This document shows positions 44,546 to 55,399 of a stretch of 64,000 nt of DNA, in pieces. The translations under genes were made by a program, and so were the position numbers. The notes beneath the pieces were generated by a model. The model searched no databases and was not told the DNA's origin. It saw nothing but the letters and a program-made list of their open reading frames with translations. Source of the DNA: Propionibacteriaceae bacterium (GTDB lineage Bacteria; Actinomycetota; Actinomycetes; Propionibacteriales; Propionibacteriaceae); contig JAISAO010000024.1 of assembly GCA_031266665.1 (NCBI GenBank), positions 100,860 to 164,859 of the forward strand. Direction: 5' to 3'. The stretch's first letter is position 1. Each line of letters starts with the position of its first letter.

Positions 44546-46086
44546 ACTCCCACCCCCGGTCGGGCGGCGGCCACAGGCTGGGCGGCGGCCACAGGCTGGT
44601 CGGCGGGCTCGGCCGTCGACGGCTGGTCGGGGGTCGCCGGGGTCGTCGTCTGGGCGGTCTCGGCCTGGGGGCGGTCGGACGGGTGACGGTGGCCGGTCCG
44701 GTCGGGTTGGGTCCGGTCGGCTCCGGGGCGGTCGTGACCGGTGGCCGACTCGTGGCCGGTGGCCAAGTCCGGCCGGCGGGTCTGGCGGCGGCGCTGTTTC
44801 TTGGTCGGCGGCTTCAACCGGGCCAGGGCCAGCGGCGTGGCCGACAGCGGGTGGTCGGGCAGGGTCGAGGCCGGCAGGGCCGGGGCCAGCACCGGGGCTA
44901 GGGCGCCCTGGGTGATCGGCGTGGCCGGCGGCTCCAAGGCCTTGCCGAAGACCCTGACCTCGGCCGAATCGGTCACATTGTCGGCCGAGACCTTGTGCCG
45001 ACCGGCCAGCAGCTTGATGGCCAGAGCCGCCAGCACCAGGATGACCAGCACGGCCACGAAACCGGCGTAGCTGCCCTGTTCGGCCAGGAAGGCCGCCCCG
45101 GCGCCCAGCAGGCCGGCGGCCGGCAGGGTCAGCAGCCAGCCGAAACCCATGTTGCGGGCCGTCCGCCAGCGCACCTGGTCCGGGGTGCGGGACAGGCCGG
45201 TGCCGATGACGGCGCCGGAGACGACATGGGTGGTGGACAGGCCGAAGCCGAAGTGGGAGGAGGCCAAGATGGCCACCATCGAGCTGGTCTCGACGGCGAA
45301 CCCCTGGGGGGCCTCGATGTCGGCCATGCCCTTGCCCATGGTGCGCATGATGCGCCAGCCGCCGGAGTAGGTGCCCAGGGCGATGGCCAGGCCGGCCGCC
45401 AGGATGACCCACCAGTGGGGCCCGTCGCCCGGCTGGGCCGACCACCAATGCGACTGGCCGGAGGCGATGGTGGCGGACACCAGCACCAAGGTGATGATGC
45501 CCATGGTCTTCTGGCCGTCCGAGGTGCCGTGGGCCAGGGCCACCAGCAAGGAGCTGACGCGCTGTGCCTGGCGGAAACGTTTCTTGCTGCCTTTGTGGGC
45601 CCGGCCGATGGAGGCGTAAGCCACCTTGGTGGCTAGGAAGGCGGCCACCCCGGCCACCGTCGGGGCCACCAAGGCCGGCAATAAGATCTTCGAGACCACG
45701 ACCCAGCCGTGGACCCCGGCGGTCCCGGCCCGCACCAGCACGGCCCCGATCAGGGCGCCGAAGATGGCGTGGGAGGAGCTCGACGGCAGCCCCAGCAGCC
45801 AGGTGAAGAGGTTCCACAAGATGGCCCCCACCAAGGCGGCGAAGACCATCTCCGGGGTCACCAACTGGTCGTCCACCAGGCCGGAGGAGATGGTCTGGGC
45901 GACCTCGGTGGACAGGCAGGCGCCGATCAGATTCATCACCGCCGCCAGCAGGACGGCCTGTTTGGGGCGGTAGGAGCCGGCCGAGACGGCCGTCGCCATG
46001 GCGTTGGCCGAGTCGTGGAAGCCGTTGGTGAAGTCGAAGACCAAAGCGGTCAGAACGACGATCAAGACGATGGCCTCAACGGGCAT
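44542..46086 (-). CDS. pit: Low-affinity inorganic phosphate transporter (PiT family)
   Basis: 514 residues. Imports metal-phosphate coupled to protons. The two PiT repeats are clear: DFTNGFHDSANAMATAVSAG at the N-terminus, GLPSSSSHAIFGALIGA near residue 100, and in the second half HGTSDGQKTMGIITL and FGLSTTHVVSGAVIGTGLSR. About ten to twelve membrane segments. The last ~110 residues are a hydrophilic tail with Gly-His-Asp and Asp-Arg-Thr repeats, then Ala/Pro, not part of the core family. ATG 46086 is the natural start. Downstream small membrane gene overlaps by four bases. Confidence 0.95.
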   Translation of the reverse strand: MPVEAIVLIVVLTALVFDFTNGFHDSANAMATAVSAGSYRPKQAVLLAAVMNLIGACLSTEVAQTISSGLVDDQLVTPEMVFAALVGAILWNLFTWLLGLPSSSSHAIFGALIGAVLVRAGTAGVHGWVVVSKILLPALVAPTVAGVAAFLATKVAYASIGRAHKGSKKRFRQAQRVSSLLVALAHGTSDGQKTMGIITLVLVSATIASGQSHWWSAQPGDGPHWWVILAAGLAIALGTYSGGWRIMRTMGKGMADIEAPQGFAVETSSMVAILASSHFGFGLSTTHVVSGAVIGTGLSRTPDQVRWRTARNMGFGWLLTLPAAGLLGAGAAFLAEQGSYAGFVAVLVILVLAALAIKLLAGRHKVSADNVTDSAEVRVFGKALEPPATPITQGALAPVLAPALPASTLPDHPLSATPLALARLKPPTKKQRRRQTRRPDLATGHESATGHDRPGADRTQPDRTGHRHPSDRPQAETAQTTTPATPDQPSTAEPADQPVAAAQPVAAARPGVGV

Positions 46087-46213
46087 GGACAGCCCCTGTC
46101 GGCGAGGGTCTGAAAAGGCACAAAGGCACTTGCGCGAGGCCCCGATTCACAGCCTGAAGACTACCCGGGACCGGACCCGGGACGCATCGCGGGCCGCCCC
46201 GAACTGCCCCTGA

Positions 46214-46229
46214 AGCAATATTTATTGCT
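46214..46229. promoter_or_regulatory. AT-rich perfect palindrome upstream of pit
   Basis: AGCAATA-TT-TATTGCT, perfect 7-bp arms, lies between the doxX stop and pit, 128 bp upstream of the pit start. It stands out in GC-rich DNA and could be an operator. It does not resemble the PhoP direct-repeat box. Confidence 0.45.
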
Positions 46230-46230
46230 G

Positions 46231-46665
46231 TCAGGCCCGGGCGCCCGCCCGCCCGGAGTGGGGGAACAATAACCGGTCGACGGCCATCGCCCCGCCGCCG
46301 AAGCCGACCAGCACCAACATCAGCAAGGTCATCAGGCCGGCGTACTCCCAGCCGCCGGCCGCCACCGACAAACCGTTCCACCAATGCAGCCACAGGATCG
46401 TCATGACGCACTCGGCGGCGAAGCCGGCCGCCACCAGCCGGGTCAAGACGCCGCAGGCCAGCATCACGCCGCCGCCGATCTCCAGGATCACCGTGCCCCA
46501 GAAGAAGACGCTCGGCCAAGGCAGGCCGGCCGCCTCCAAGCGGGCGGTGTAGACGGCGGAGCCGTCGGTCAGGCGGGTCCAGCCGCGGATGAACATGAGC
46601 GCCCCGAAGCCGAGGCGCACGATCAGCAGCACGGCCGACTCCAGAACTCTGAGGAATTTCTGCAT
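46231..46665 (-). CDS. DoxX-family membrane protein
   Basis: 144 residues from ATG 46665, which follows AGGAGAGCC; an upstream in-frame extension is Arg-rich and lacks a ribosome site. Four membrane segments; LIVRLGFGALMFIRGWTRL at the start and LPWPSVFFWGTVILEIGGGV in the middle are typical of DoxX. Family members in actinobacteria link to redox stress and membrane thiol homeostasis; the exact role is open. It reads toward pit but is separated by ~145 bp. Confidence 0.85.
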   Translation of the reverse strand: MQKFLRVLESAVLLIVRLGFGALMFIRGWTRLTDGSAVYTARLEAAGLPWPSVFFWGTVILEIGGGVMLACGVLTRLVAAGFAAECVMTILWLHWWNGLSVAAGGWEYAGLMTLLMLVLVGFGGGAMAVDRLLFPHSGRAGARA

Positions 46666-46914
46666 GGCTCTCCTAGCGTGCCGCCGTCCGGGTCCCAACC
46701 AATTTAAGTCTCACTCCGGGCCCGACGCCAGGCGCCACGCCCAACCGCGGGCTGGCGGAAGTACCAGCCGATGAGGGCGCAGCGGGCTGGTGGAGCGGTG
46801 GCCGACTCCGGCGGGCGGTAGGGTGGGTCTGTTCGGGCTGACAGAATCTGGACTGGTGCGGCATCCGTCGGCCCGACGACTTGACGAGCTAGTCCCCTGG
46901 AGGAGGTTCGCCCG

Positions 46915-48759
46915 ATGACGGACGAAACCATGGTGTTGGCGGGCGACTTCCCCGCGCCGACGCGGCAGGACTGGGAGCGCGAGGTCCTGAAGGTCCTCAA
47001 CCGGCGTCGACCGCCCGGCAGCGAGATCGGTCTCGACCAAGCCCTCAAACGCTTGACCTCGGTCTACCCTGACGGTTTGACCATCGCCCCGCTGTACACC
47101 CGGCCCGACGACCAGCCGGTCGGCTACCCGGCCCAGGACCCGTTCACCCGGGGGGCCGAGTTCGAGGCCGGCCACAGCGGCTGGGACGTGGTCCAGTTGC
47201 ACGAGGACCCCGACCCGGCCCGCTGCCACCGGGCCGTCATGGACGACCTCTTGGCCGGGGCCACGGGGATCTGGTTGAGGGTCGACCCGGACGCCATCGC
47301 CCCCGGCGATGTCGCCGCCGTGCTCCAGGGCGTTATCCCCCAGGCCGCCTCCATCACCGTCTCCAGCCAGGCCTGGCAGGAGGCCGCCGCCGAGGCCCTG
47401 TTCGACTTCTGGTCCCAGTCCGGGGCGCCGACGGTTGAGGGCAGCCTCGGCCTCGACCCGCTGGCCGCCGCCGCCCTCAGCGGCCGGCCGGCCGACCTCT
47501 CCCGGCTGGCCCACTGGGCCTCCCGGGCGCTGGAATGTCCTAGGGCGCGGGCACTGACGGTCGATGTGACGGTCTACGACGACGCCGGCAGCGGGGACAT
47601 CGGTCAGGTGGCCTACGCCGCCGCCAGCGGCCTGGAATACGTCCGCGCCCTGGTGGCCGGCGGCCTGACGCCGGCCCAGGCCTACGACCAAATAATCTTC
47701 CGCCAGTCGGCCACCGCCGACCAGTTCGCCACCATCGCCCGGGTCCGCGCCCTGCGCCGGGTCTGGGACCGGGTGGGGGAGGTGTTGGGCGTGCCCGAGG
47801 CCGGCCGCGGGGCCTTCCAACACCTGGTCACCAGCCGGCGGGTGTTGTCGCGCGACGATCCCTGGGTCAACCTGCTGCGGGCCACCGTCGGGGCCTTCGC
47901 CGCCGCCGTCGGCGGGGCCGAGCGCATCACCGTGCTGCCCCACGACACGGTTCTGGGCCTGCCCACCAAGGCCTCGCGCCGCATCGCCCGCAACCTCCAA
48001 CTGCTGGCCGCCGAGGAGTCCCACATCGGCGTGGTCAAGGACCCGGCCGGCGGGGCCTGGTTCGTCGAGGCGCTGACCGAGCAACTGGCCCAGAAGGCCT
48101 GGAGGCTGCTCCAGTCGCTGGAGGCGGCCGACGGTTTCGCCGTCAACCTGGCCGACGGCACAGTGGCCGACCAGATCGCCCAGGTGGCGGCCGAGCGTGA
48201 CCGCCGCCTGGCCAGCCGCAAACTGGCCCTGACCGGTGTGTCGATGTTCCCCAAACCGGACGAGGAGCCGATCACCGACATCATCCCCCGCCCGCCCCGC
48301 CCGCCGCGGGACGGCCTCCAGCCCCGGCGCGACTCGGCCGTCTTCGAGGCCCTGCGCGACCGCTCGGCCGCCGCCGACCCCCGTCCGGCCGTGCTCTTGG
48401 CCTGTCTGGGGGCGCGGCGCGACTTCGGGGCGCGCGAGCAGTTCACCTCCAACCTGTTGATGGTGGCCGGGATCGACTGGCCCGAGTTGGAGGGGCCGAC
48501 GCCGGACCAGATCGTGGCCAAGGCCGAGGAGTTGGGGATCGGCATCGTGGTCTTGGCCAGCTCGGCCAAGGTCTACGCCGACCAAGGCCTGGCGGCCGGC
48601 CGCGCCGCCAAGCAAGCCGGCCTGTTCGTCTGCCTGGCCGGGCGACGGGGCGAGATCGGCGCCGGGGCCGAGGACGTGATCGACGCCGAGATTTTCGACG
48701 GTATGGACATCGTGGCTTTTCTGAACCAAATCTTGGACCGCTTGGGGGTGGCCAAATGA
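46915..48759 (+). CDS. mutA: Methylmalonyl-CoA mutase small (beta) subunit
   Basis: 614 residues; ATG 46915 follows GGAGGAGG. Partner of MutB, needed for a stable heterodimer but not catalytic. The TIM-barrel part (~30-420) keeps [13 protein letters not shown] and [10 protein letters not shown]; the C-terminal B12-binding-like domain (~470-610) has [20 protein letters not shown] but lacks the DxHxxG cobalt-ligand motif, which is normal for this subunit. It overlaps mutB by ATGA. With MutB it links succinyl-CoA and methylmalonyl-CoA, central to propionate metabolism in both directions. Confidence 0.95.
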   Translation: MTDETMVLAGDFPAPTRQDWEREVLKVLNRRRPPGSEIGLDQALKRLTSVYPDGLTIAPLYTRPDDQPVGYPAQDPFTRGAEFEAGHSGWDVVQLHEDPDPARCHRAVMDDLLAGATGIWLRVDPDAIAPGDVAAVLQGVIPQAASITVSSQAWQEAAAEALFDFWSQSGAPTVEGSLGLDPLAAAALSGRPADLSRLAHWASRALECPRARALTVDVTVYDDAGSGDIGQVAYAAASGLEYVRALVAGGLTPAQAYDQIIFRQSATADQFATIARVRALRRVWDRVGEVLGVPEAGRGAFQHLVTSRRVLSRDDPWVNLLRATVGAFAAAVGGAERITVLPHDTVLGLPTKASRRIARNLQLLAAEESHIGVVKDPAGGAWFVEALTEQLAQKAWRLLQSLEAADGFAVNLADGTVADQIAQVAAERDRRLASRKLALTGVSMFPKPDEEPITDIIPRPPRPPRDGLQPRRDSAVFEALRDRSAAADPRPAVLLACLGARRDFGAREQFTSNLLMVAGIDWPELEGPTPDQIVAKAEELGIGIVVLASSAKVYADQGLAAGRAAKQAGLFVCLAGRRGEIGAGAEDVIDAEIFDGMDIVAFLNQILDRLGVAK

Positions 48760-50933
48760 CGACGATCCCGCGTTTCGACGCCATCGACCTGGGGGCCGCG
48801 TCCCCCCCGCCGGGCCAGACGGCCCCGGAGTTGGGGGAGCCCTGGGAGACCCCGGAGCACATCCTGGTGCGCCAACTCTACTCCGACGCCGACCTGGCCG
48901 GGCTGGACTTCCTGCACACCTACCCCGGCCTGCCGCCCTACCTGCGCGGCCCCTACCCGACGATGTATGTCAACCAGCCCTGGACCGTCCGCCAGTACGC
49001 CGGCTTCTCCACCGCCGAGGACTCCAACGCCTTCTACCGGCGCAACCTGGCGGCCGGCCAGAAGGGCCTGTCCATCGCCTTCGACCTGGCGACCCACCGG
49101 GGCTACGACTCGGACCACCCCCGGGTGTCGGGCGACGTCGGCATGGCCGGGGTGGCGGTGGACTCGATCTACGACATGCGGACCCTGTTCAGCGGTATCC
49201 CGCTGGACCAGATGTCGGTCTCCATGACCATGAACGGGGCCGTCCTGCCGATCCTGGCGCTCTACATCGTGGCGGCCGAGGAACAAGGCGTGAGGCCGGA
49301 GCAGCTGGCCGGGACGATCCAGAACGACATCTTGAAAGAGTTCATGGTTCGCAACACCTACATCTACCCGCCCACCCCGTCGATGCGGATCATCGCCGAG
49401 ATCTTCGCCTACACGGCCGCCCACATGCCCAAGTTCAACTCCATCTCGATCTCCGGCTACCACATGCAGGAGGCCGGGGCGACGGCCGACATCGAGATGG
49501 CCTACACCTTGGCCGACGGCGTGGAGTACATCCGGGCCGGCCAGTCGGTCGGCCTGGACGTGGACAAGTTCGCCCCTAGGCTGAGCTTCTTCTGGGGCAT
49601 CGGCATGAACTTCTTCATGGAGGTGGCCAAGCTGCGGGCGGCCCGGTTGCTGTGGGCCCGGCTGGTGCGCCAGGCCGGGGCCAAGGACCCCAAGTCGTTA
49701 TCCCTGCGCACCCACTCCCAGACCTCGGGCTGGTCGCTGACCGCCCAAGACATCTACAACAACGTCGGGCGGACCTGTCTGGAGTGCATGGCCGCCACCC
49801 AGGGCCACACCCAGTCCTTGCACACCAACTCCTTGGACGAGGCCCTGGCCCTGCCGTCCGACTTCTCGGCCCGCATCGCCCGCAACACCCAGCTATTCGT
49901 CCAGCAGGAGTCCGGCACCACCCGCTCGGCCGACCCCTGGGCCGGCTCGGCCTACGTCGAGCGGCTGACCCACGACCTGGCGGTCCAAGGCTGGGGCCAC
50001 ATCCAAGAGGTCGAGCGGGCCGGCGGCATGGCCAAGGCGATCGAGGCCGGCCTGCCCAAGCTGCGCATCGAAGAGGCCGCCGCCCGCACCCAGGCCAGGA
50101 TCGACTCCGGCCAGCAGACCGTGGTCGGGGTCAACAAGTACCTGATCGACGACGACGTCCTGCCCGAGATCCTGCAAGTCGACAACCGGGCGGTGCGCGA
50201 GGGCCAGATCGCCAAACTGCGGGCGCTACGGGCCGAGCGCGACCCGGCCCGGGTCCAACAGGCCCTGGAACGGCTGACCTGGGCGGCCGACCACCCCGAC
50301 CCGACCGACCCGGAGCGCAACCTGTTGAAGCTGTCGGTCGAGGCCGGGCGGGCCATGGCCACGGTGGGGGAGATCTCGGACGCCCTGGAGCAGTCCTTCG
50401 GCCGCTACACCGCCCAGATTCGCACCATCTCCGGGGTCTACGCCGCCGAGATCGGCCACTCGCCCCAGGTGGTCCAAGCCCGGGGCATGGTCCAGGAATT
50501 GGCCGAGGAGCTGGGCCGGCGGCCCCGCATCCTGATCGCCAAGATGGGTCAGGACGGCCACGACCGGGGCCAGAAAGTGGTGGCCACGGCCTACGCCGAC
50601 CTGGGCATGGACGTCGACGTCGGGCCGATGTTCGCCACCCCGGAGGAGACGGCCCGCCAAGCGGTCGACGCCGACGTCCACATCGTCGGCGTGTCCTCCC
50701 TGGCGGCCGGCCACCTGACCCTGGTGCCGGCGCTGCGGCGCGAGCTGGACCGCTTGGGCGGCCAGGACATCTTGATCGTGGTCGGCGGCGTCATCCCGCC
50801 GAATGACTTCGACGAGCTGTACGCCGACGGCGCCGTGGCCATCTACCCGCCCGGCACGGTCATCGCCGAGGCCGCCATCGACCTGCTGACCAAGTTGAAG
50901 GCCACCCTGCAGCCCCAGCCGGTCGGGGCCTAG
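48756..50933 (+). CDS. mutB: Methylmalonyl-CoA mutase large (alpha) subunit
   Basis: 725 residues. Adenosylcobalamin-dependent rearrangement of methylmalonyl-CoA and succinyl-CoA. The barrel contains [60 protein letters not shown] and [20 protein letters not shown]. The C-terminal cobalamin domain has [10 protein letters not shown] (DxHxxG, His is the cobalt ligand), then SSLAAGH and VVGGVIP. All key residues are present. Four-base overlap with mutA indicates coupled translation. No epimerase or MeaB gene is next to it; the following gene is an M20 peptidase. Confidence 0.97.
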   Translation: MTTIPRFDAIDLGAASPPPGQTAPELGEPWETPEHILVRQLYSDADLAGLDFLHTYPGLPPYLRGPYPTMYVNQPWTVRQYAGFSTAEDSNAFYRRNLAAGQKGLSIAFDLATHRGYDSDHPRVSGDVGMAGVAVDSIYDMRTLFSGIPLDQMSVSMTMNGAVLPILALYIVAAEEQGVRPEQLAGTIQNDILKEFMVRNTYIYPPTPSMRIIAEIFAYTAAHMPKFNSISISGYHMQEAGATADIEMAYTLADGVEYIRAGQSVGLDVDKFAPRLSFFWGIGMNFFMEVAKLRAARLLWARLVRQAGAKDPKSLSLRTHSQTSGWSLTAQDIYNNVGRTCLECMAATQGHTQSLHTNSLDEALALPSDFSARIARNTQLFVQQESGTTRSADPWAGSAYVERLTHDLAVQGWGHIQEVERAGGMAKAIEAGLPKLRIEEAAARTQARIDSGQQTVVGVNKYLIDDDVLPEILQVDNRAVREGQIAKLRALRAERDPARVQQALERLTWAADHPDPTDPERNLLKLSVEAGRAMATVGEISDALEQSFGRYTAQIRTISGVYAAEIGHSPQVVQARGMVQELAEELGRRPRILIAKMGQDGHDRGQKVVATAYADLGMDVDVGPMFATPEETARQAVDADVHIVGVSSLAAGHLTLVPALRRELDRLGGQDILIVVGGVIPPNDFDELYADGAVAIYPPGTVIAEAAIDLLTKLKATLQPQPVGA

Positions 50934-50985
50934 ACCACCGGCCACGCCGGGAGGCGGGGTTGCGACGGCCCGCTAGTCTCGGGGC

Positions 50986-52341
50986 GTGACCTCAAACGCG
51001 AACGACCTGACCGCTACGATCCCGGCCGACCCGGCGTTGGCCGACCAGTTGATGGCCGACCTGGCCCAGTTGGTGGCCATCCCCTCGATCGGCGCCCTGT
51101 CCCGCCACCGCGACGACCTGGCCCGCTCGGCCCGACTGGTGGCCGCGCTGGCGCGGGCCGCCGGAGCCACGGCCGAGGTGGTGGACCAAGTGGCGGCGCC
51201 GGCCGTGCTGGCCCATTGGCCCGGGCCCGAGGGCAGCCCGACGGTCTGCCTCTACGCCCACCACGATGTCCAGCCGGTGGGCGACCCGGCGCTGTGGCGG
51301 ACCGACCCCTTCCAGACGGTCTTGGTGGGGGAGCGGGTCTTCGGCCGGGGGACGGCCGACGACAAGGGGGCCATCGCCTTGCACCTGGCCTGCCTGCGGG
51401 CCTGGGGCGGGCGCCCGCCAGTCGGGGTGAAGTTATTCGTCGAGGGCGAGGAGGAGATCGGCTCGCCCAACCTGGCGGCCTTCCTGGAACGCCACCGCCA
51501 GCAGTTGGCGGCCGACGTCTTCGTGGTGGCCGACTCCGGCAACTGGGCCGTCGGACAACCCGGCTTAACGGTGGCGCTGCGTGGCGTGACCGGCTGCGTG
51601 GTCGAATTGCGGACCTTGGACCACGGCGTCCACTCGGGCCAGTTCGGCGGCGTCGTGCCCGACGCCTGGACCGCCCTGATCCGACTGCTGGCCAGCCTGC
51701 ACCAGGCCGACGGCGCGGTGGCCGTGGCCGGTCTGGAGAGCGGGCTGAAGTTCGAGGCCCAACACGACGAGGCCCGTTTCCGGGCCGAGGCCGGGGTTCT
51801 GGAGTCGGTCGCCCTGATCGGTCGGGGGTCCATCGCCGACCGGCTGTGGGCCGGCCCCGCCATCACCGTCATCGGCCTGGACGCGGTCGGCGTGGCCGAG
51901 GCCTCCAACACCTTGGCCCCGGTCGCTAGGGCCAATATCTCTTTGCGCGTGCCGCCCACTGTCGACGCCACGGCCGCCCAGGACAGGCTGATCGAGCACC
52001 TGCGCGCCCACGTCCCCTGGGGGGCCGAGCTGACGATCACCCGCTCGGTCTGTGGCGCCCCGGCCCTGATCGGCCTGGACTCTCCGGCGGCCCGGCGGGC
52101 CGTCCAAGCCTGGGGCGAGGTCTTCGGCACACCCCCCGTGCCGATGGGCCAGGGCGGCTCCATCCCCATGGTCAACGGCCTGGCCGAGGCCTTCCCCGGC
52201 TCCACGATCATCGCCAGCGCCGTCTGCGACCCGGACTCGCGCATGCACGCCCCGGACGAGTCCGTCCACCTGGGTGACCTAGTGCGCCAGGTCCGCGCCC
52301 AGAGCCGCTTCCTGGAACTGCTGGGCGAGGACGCCGACTGA
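50986..52341 (+). CDS. M20-family dipeptidase
   Basis: 451 residues from GTG 50986. Zinc-dependent exopeptidase of the ArgE/DapE/CPG2 group, closest in layout to actinobacterial dipeptidases. Metal and catalytic motifs: YAHHDVQPVG (first zinc His and catalytic Asp), GRGTADDKGA (bridging Asp), FVEGEEEIGS (general-base Glu and next ligand), VVADSG, and CDPDSRMHAPDESV near the C-terminus with the last His. The lid domain lies at ~185-300. The start codon is GTG with no strong ribosome site. It is likely cytosolic, as no signal peptide is present. Confidence 0.9.
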   Translation: MTSNANDLTATIPADPALADQLMADLAQLVAIPSIGALSRHRDDLARSARLVAALARAAGATAEVVDQVAAPAVLAHWPGPEGSPTVCLYAHHDVQPVGDPALWRTDPFQTVLVGERVFGRGTADDKGAIALHLACLRAWGGRPPVGVKLFVEGEEEIGSPNLAAFLERHRQQLAADVFVVADSGNWAVGQPGLTVALRGVTGCVVELRTLDHGVHSGQFGGVVPDAWTALIRLLASLHQADGAVAVAGLESGLKFEAQHDEARFRAEAGVLESVALIGRGSIADRLWAGPAITVIGLDAVGVAEASNTLAPVARANISLRVPPTVDATAAQDRLIEHLRAHVPWGAELTITRSVCGAPALIGLDSPAARRAVQAWGEVFGTPPVPMGQGGSIPMVNGLAEAFPGSTIIASAVCDPDSRMHAPDESVHLGDLVRQVRAQSRFLELLGEDAD

Positions 52342-52419
52342 GCCCGGGGGGCGTCGGAGCGACCAGCCATCGTCCGCTCCGGCTCGGTCGCGCGCACTGG
52401 GCTGGGGTAGTCTGACCGG

Positions 52420-54048
52420 GTGCTGCGCGGGGAAGGACGACCGGCCGGGGGCGCCCCGGTGGAGGATCGGCCGCAAGACGAGTGCGGGGTCTTCGGGGTT
52501 TGGGCGCCGGGCGAGGACGTCGCCAAGACGACTTATTTCGGGCTGCACGCCCTGCAGCACCGGGGCCAGGAGTCGGCCGGCATGGCCGTGGCCGACGGCG
52601 GCCGCATCGTCGTGGTCAAGGACATGGGCCTGGTCGCCCAGGTCTTCCAGGAGAGCACTCTGACCTCCCTCAAAGGCTCGGTGGCCATCGGCCACACCCG
52701 CTACTCCACCACCGGGGCCTCCAGCTGGGACAACGCCCAGCCGACCTTCCGGCCGACCGCCAGCGGCGGGCTGGCGCTGGGCCACAACGGCAACCTGACC
52801 AACACCGACCAGTTGGCCGCCCGGCTGTCCCGCCGCCCGGTGGCCGATCCGCCGCCCCCGACCGGCCGCAACCGGCTGGACTCGACCAACGACACCGCCG
52901 TCATCACCGCCCTGCTGGCGGCCGAGGCCGACCGGGGGAGCCTGCGGGCCGCCGCCCTCGACCTGCTGCCTAGGCTGCGCGGCGCCTTCTGCTTGGTCTT
53001 CATGGCCGACCAGACGCTCTACGCCGCCCGCGACCCCCAAGGCGTCCACCCGCTGGTCTTGGGCCGGCTGCGGGACGGCTGGGTGGTGGCCTCCGAGACC
53101 TGCGCCCTGGATATCGTCGGCGCCCGTTTCGTGCGTGAGATCGCCCCGGGCGAGTTGTTGACGATCGACGCCGACGGCCTGCGGTCGGCCCGCTTCGCCC
53201 CCGCCCGCCCCAAGGGCTGTTTGTTCGAGTACGTCTACCTGGCCCGCCCCGATTCGGTCATCGCCTCCCGCCGGGTGCATTCCGCCCGGGTCCAGATCGG
53301 CCGCGCCCTGGCCCAGGAGCAGCCGGCGGAAGCCGACCTGGTCATCCCGGTGCCCGAGTCCGGCACCCCGGCGGCCATCGGCTACGCCGAGGCTTCCGGC
53401 ATCCCCTTCGGCCTCGGCCTGGTCAAGAACGCCTACGTCGGGCGGACCTTCATCCAGCCGTCGCAAGCCATCCGCCAGCTCGGCATCCGGCTCAAGCTCA
53501 ACCCCCTGCCAGATGTCATCGCCGGGCGCCGGCTGGTGGTGGTGGACGACTCGGTGGTGCGCGGCAACACCCAGCGGGCGCTGGTGGGGATGCTGCGCGA
53601 GGCCGGGGCGGCCGAGGTCCACGTCCGCATCTCGTCGCCGCCGGTGGTCTGGCCCTGTTTCTACGGCATCGACTTCGCCTCCCCGGACGAGTTGGTCGCG
53701 CCCGGCCGCTCGGTCGACCAGATCGCCCGCTCCATCGGCGCCGACTCGCTGGGCTACGTCTCGCTGGAGGGCCTAGTGGCGGCCACCGAGGCGCCGGCGG
53801 GACAGCTCTGCCGGGCCTGTTTCGACGGCCTCTACCCGATCCAGCCGCCGGCCGGCGCCCAGCGGCTGAGACTGGTCCCGCCGGCCGACGGGACAAACGA
53901 TCCCCTCTGGGCGGCCACCGCCGACCCGGGCGACGACGACCTGGCCGCCGCCGACGACTGGGTCGGCTTCGACCCGGACGACTGGCTGGCCCTGGCCCCG
54001 GCCCCGCCGCCAGAGGCTTACTCGCGGACCGGCCCGGCCCCGCGATGA
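52420..54048 (+). CDS. purF: Amidophosphoribosyltransferase
   Basis: 542 residues from GTG 52420. First committed step of purine synthesis: PRPP plus glutamine to phosphoribosylamine. A 21-residue propeptide ends at QDE, exposing the nucleophile Cys22 (ECGVFGVW). The glutaminase half has LQHRGQESAG, GHTRYSTTG and GHNGNLTN. The transferase half has the PRPP loop LVVVDDSVVRGNTQ and Cys residues (WPCFYGID, LCRACFDGLYP) that fit the Fe-S type enzyme. A ~50-residue acidic, Pro-ending tail is extra. purM follows 163 bp on, a common actinobacterial order. Confidence 0.96.
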   Translation: MLRGEGRPAGGAPVEDRPQDECGVFGVWAPGEDVAKTTYFGLHALQHRGQESAGMAVADGGRIVVVKDMGLVAQVFQESTLTSLKGSVAIGHTRYSTTGASSWDNAQPTFRPTASGGLALGHNGNLTNTDQLAARLSRRPVADPPPPTGRNRLDSTNDTAVITALLAAEADRGSLRAAALDLLPRLRGAFCLVFMADQTLYAARDPQGVHPLVLGRLRDGWVVASETCALDIVGARFVREIAPGELLTIDADGLRSARFAPARPKGCLFEYVYLARPDSVIASRRVHSARVQIGRALAQEQPAEADLVIPVPESGTPAAIGYAEASGIPFGLGLVKNAYVGRTFIQPSQAIRQLGIRLKLNPLPDVIAGRRLVVVDDSVVRGNTQRALVGMLREAGAAEVHVRISSPPVVWPCFYGIDFASPDELVAPGRSVDQIARSIGADSLGYVSLEGLVAATEAPAGQLCRACFDGLYPIQPPAGAQRLRLVPPADGTNDPLWAATADPGDDDLAAADDWVGFDPDDWLALAPAPPPEAYSRTGPAPR

Positions 54049-54211
54049 CCGGGGCGGCTGTGGGATCGCTCGGCCCGGCGGGTCCCGGCCCCCACGACGG
54101 CCAGCCGGCGGCCCGGATGGCGGACCGGGACGGGTCTCTCGGGCCGGCCGACCGCCGCCGGCTTGGACGAGACCGGTTCGGACGAGACCGGCCCCGACGA
54201 AAGGAGTCCCC

Positions 54212-55267
54212 ATGACCTCCGCCTACGCCGCCTCCGGCGTCGATGTGGCGGCCGGCGAGCGCGCCGTCGAGCTGATGCGGGACCACGTCCGGGCGGCCCG
54301 TCGTCCCGAGGTCCTGGGCGGACTGGGAGGCTTCGCCGGGCTGTTCGACGCCAGCGCCTTGAAGGGCTTCGACCATCCGGTCCTGGCCAGTTCGACCGAC
54401 GGCGTGGGCACCAAGGTGGCCATCGCTCAGGCTCTCGACCGCCACGACACCATCGGCTACGACCTGGTGGGCATGTTGGTCGACGACTTGGTGGTGGTCG
54501 GGGCCGAGCCCTGGTTCGTGACCGACTACATCGCCTGCGGCCGGGTCGTGCCCGAGAAGGTGGCCGCCATTGTGGCCGGCGTGGCCGCCGCCTGCGCCGA
54601 GGCCGGAGCGGCCCTGATCGGCGGCGAGACGGCCGAGCACCCGGGGCTGATGGAGCTCTGGGAGTACGACCTGGCCGGGGCCACCACCGGCGTGGTCGAA
54701 CGCGACCGCCTGCTCGGCCCCGAGCGCGTCCGAGACCAGGACCGGATCTTGGCCCTGGCCGCCAGCGGCCTGCACGCCAACGGCTACTCCTTGGTGCGCC
54801 AGGTCTGCCTGCGCCAGGCCGGCTGGCGGCTGGAGCGCCACGTTCCCGAGCTGGGCCAGACCCTGGGCGAGGCCCTGCTGACGCCGACTAGGGTGTACGC
54901 CCCGGCCGTGCTCGAGGTCATGGCCGCCGTCGAGGTCCACGCCGGGGCACACATCACCGGCGGCGGTTTGGCCGCCAATCTGGCCCGGGTGGTGCCTGAT
55001 GGCCTGCGAGTGGTGGTGGACCGATCGACCTGGACGCCGCCGCCCATCTTCGCCCTGGTCCAGGCCCTCGGCGCCGTCTCCCAGCCCGACATCGAGGCCA
55101 GCCTCAACCAGGGCGTCGGTCTGGCCCTGATCCTGCCCGAGGCCTCCCTACCGGACGCCCAAGCCCTGCTGACGGCCTGGGGCATCGCTTGTTGGGACTG
55201 CGGCCAGGTCGAGCCGGTCGCGGCCGGCGCCGCCAGAGCCAAGCTGGTGGGCCGGCATCCGCGCTGA
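54212..55267 (+). CDS. purM: Phosphoribosylformylglycinamidine cyclo-ligase
   Basis: 351 residues; ATG 54212 follows AAAGGAG. ATP-dependent closure of FGAM to AIR, the fifth purine step. Motifs: YAASGVDVAAGERAVELM, LASSTDGVGTKVAIA, MLVDDLVVVGAEPWFVTDYI (ATP loop), LIGGETAEHPG, LAASGLHANGYSLVR and ITGGGLAANLARV. All PurM signatures are present. It follows purF; the spacer contains short repeats of GACGAGACCGG. The stop is followed by the start region of the DUF3073 gene. Confidence 0.96.
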   Translation: MTSAYAASGVDVAAGERAVELMRDHVRAARRPEVLGGLGGFAGLFDASALKGFDHPVLASSTDGVGTKVAIAQALDRHDTIGYDLVGMLVDDLVVVGAEPWFVTDYIACGRVVPEKVAAIVAGVAAACAEAGAALIGGETAEHPGLMELWEYDLAGATTGVVERDRLLGPERVRDQDRILALAASGLHANGYSLVRQVCLRQAGWRLERHVPELGQTLGEALLTPTRVYAPAVLEVMAAVEVHAGAHITGGGLAANLARVVPDGLRVVVDRSTWTPPPIFALVQALGAVSQPDIEASLNQGVGLALILPEASLPDAQALLTAWGIACWDCGQVEPVAAGAARAKLVGRHPR

Positions 55268-55399
55268 TTAGACCGCCGTGTTCAATCCGGCGGGCCGTCT
55301 TTGGCGGTTTCCGGCGGCTCGGGTAGCCTTGGCCCCACGACACATTTCATCCAGTGAAGCCGCGCCCAGCGCGGGCTAGTGAGCGAGGGGGCTGACCCT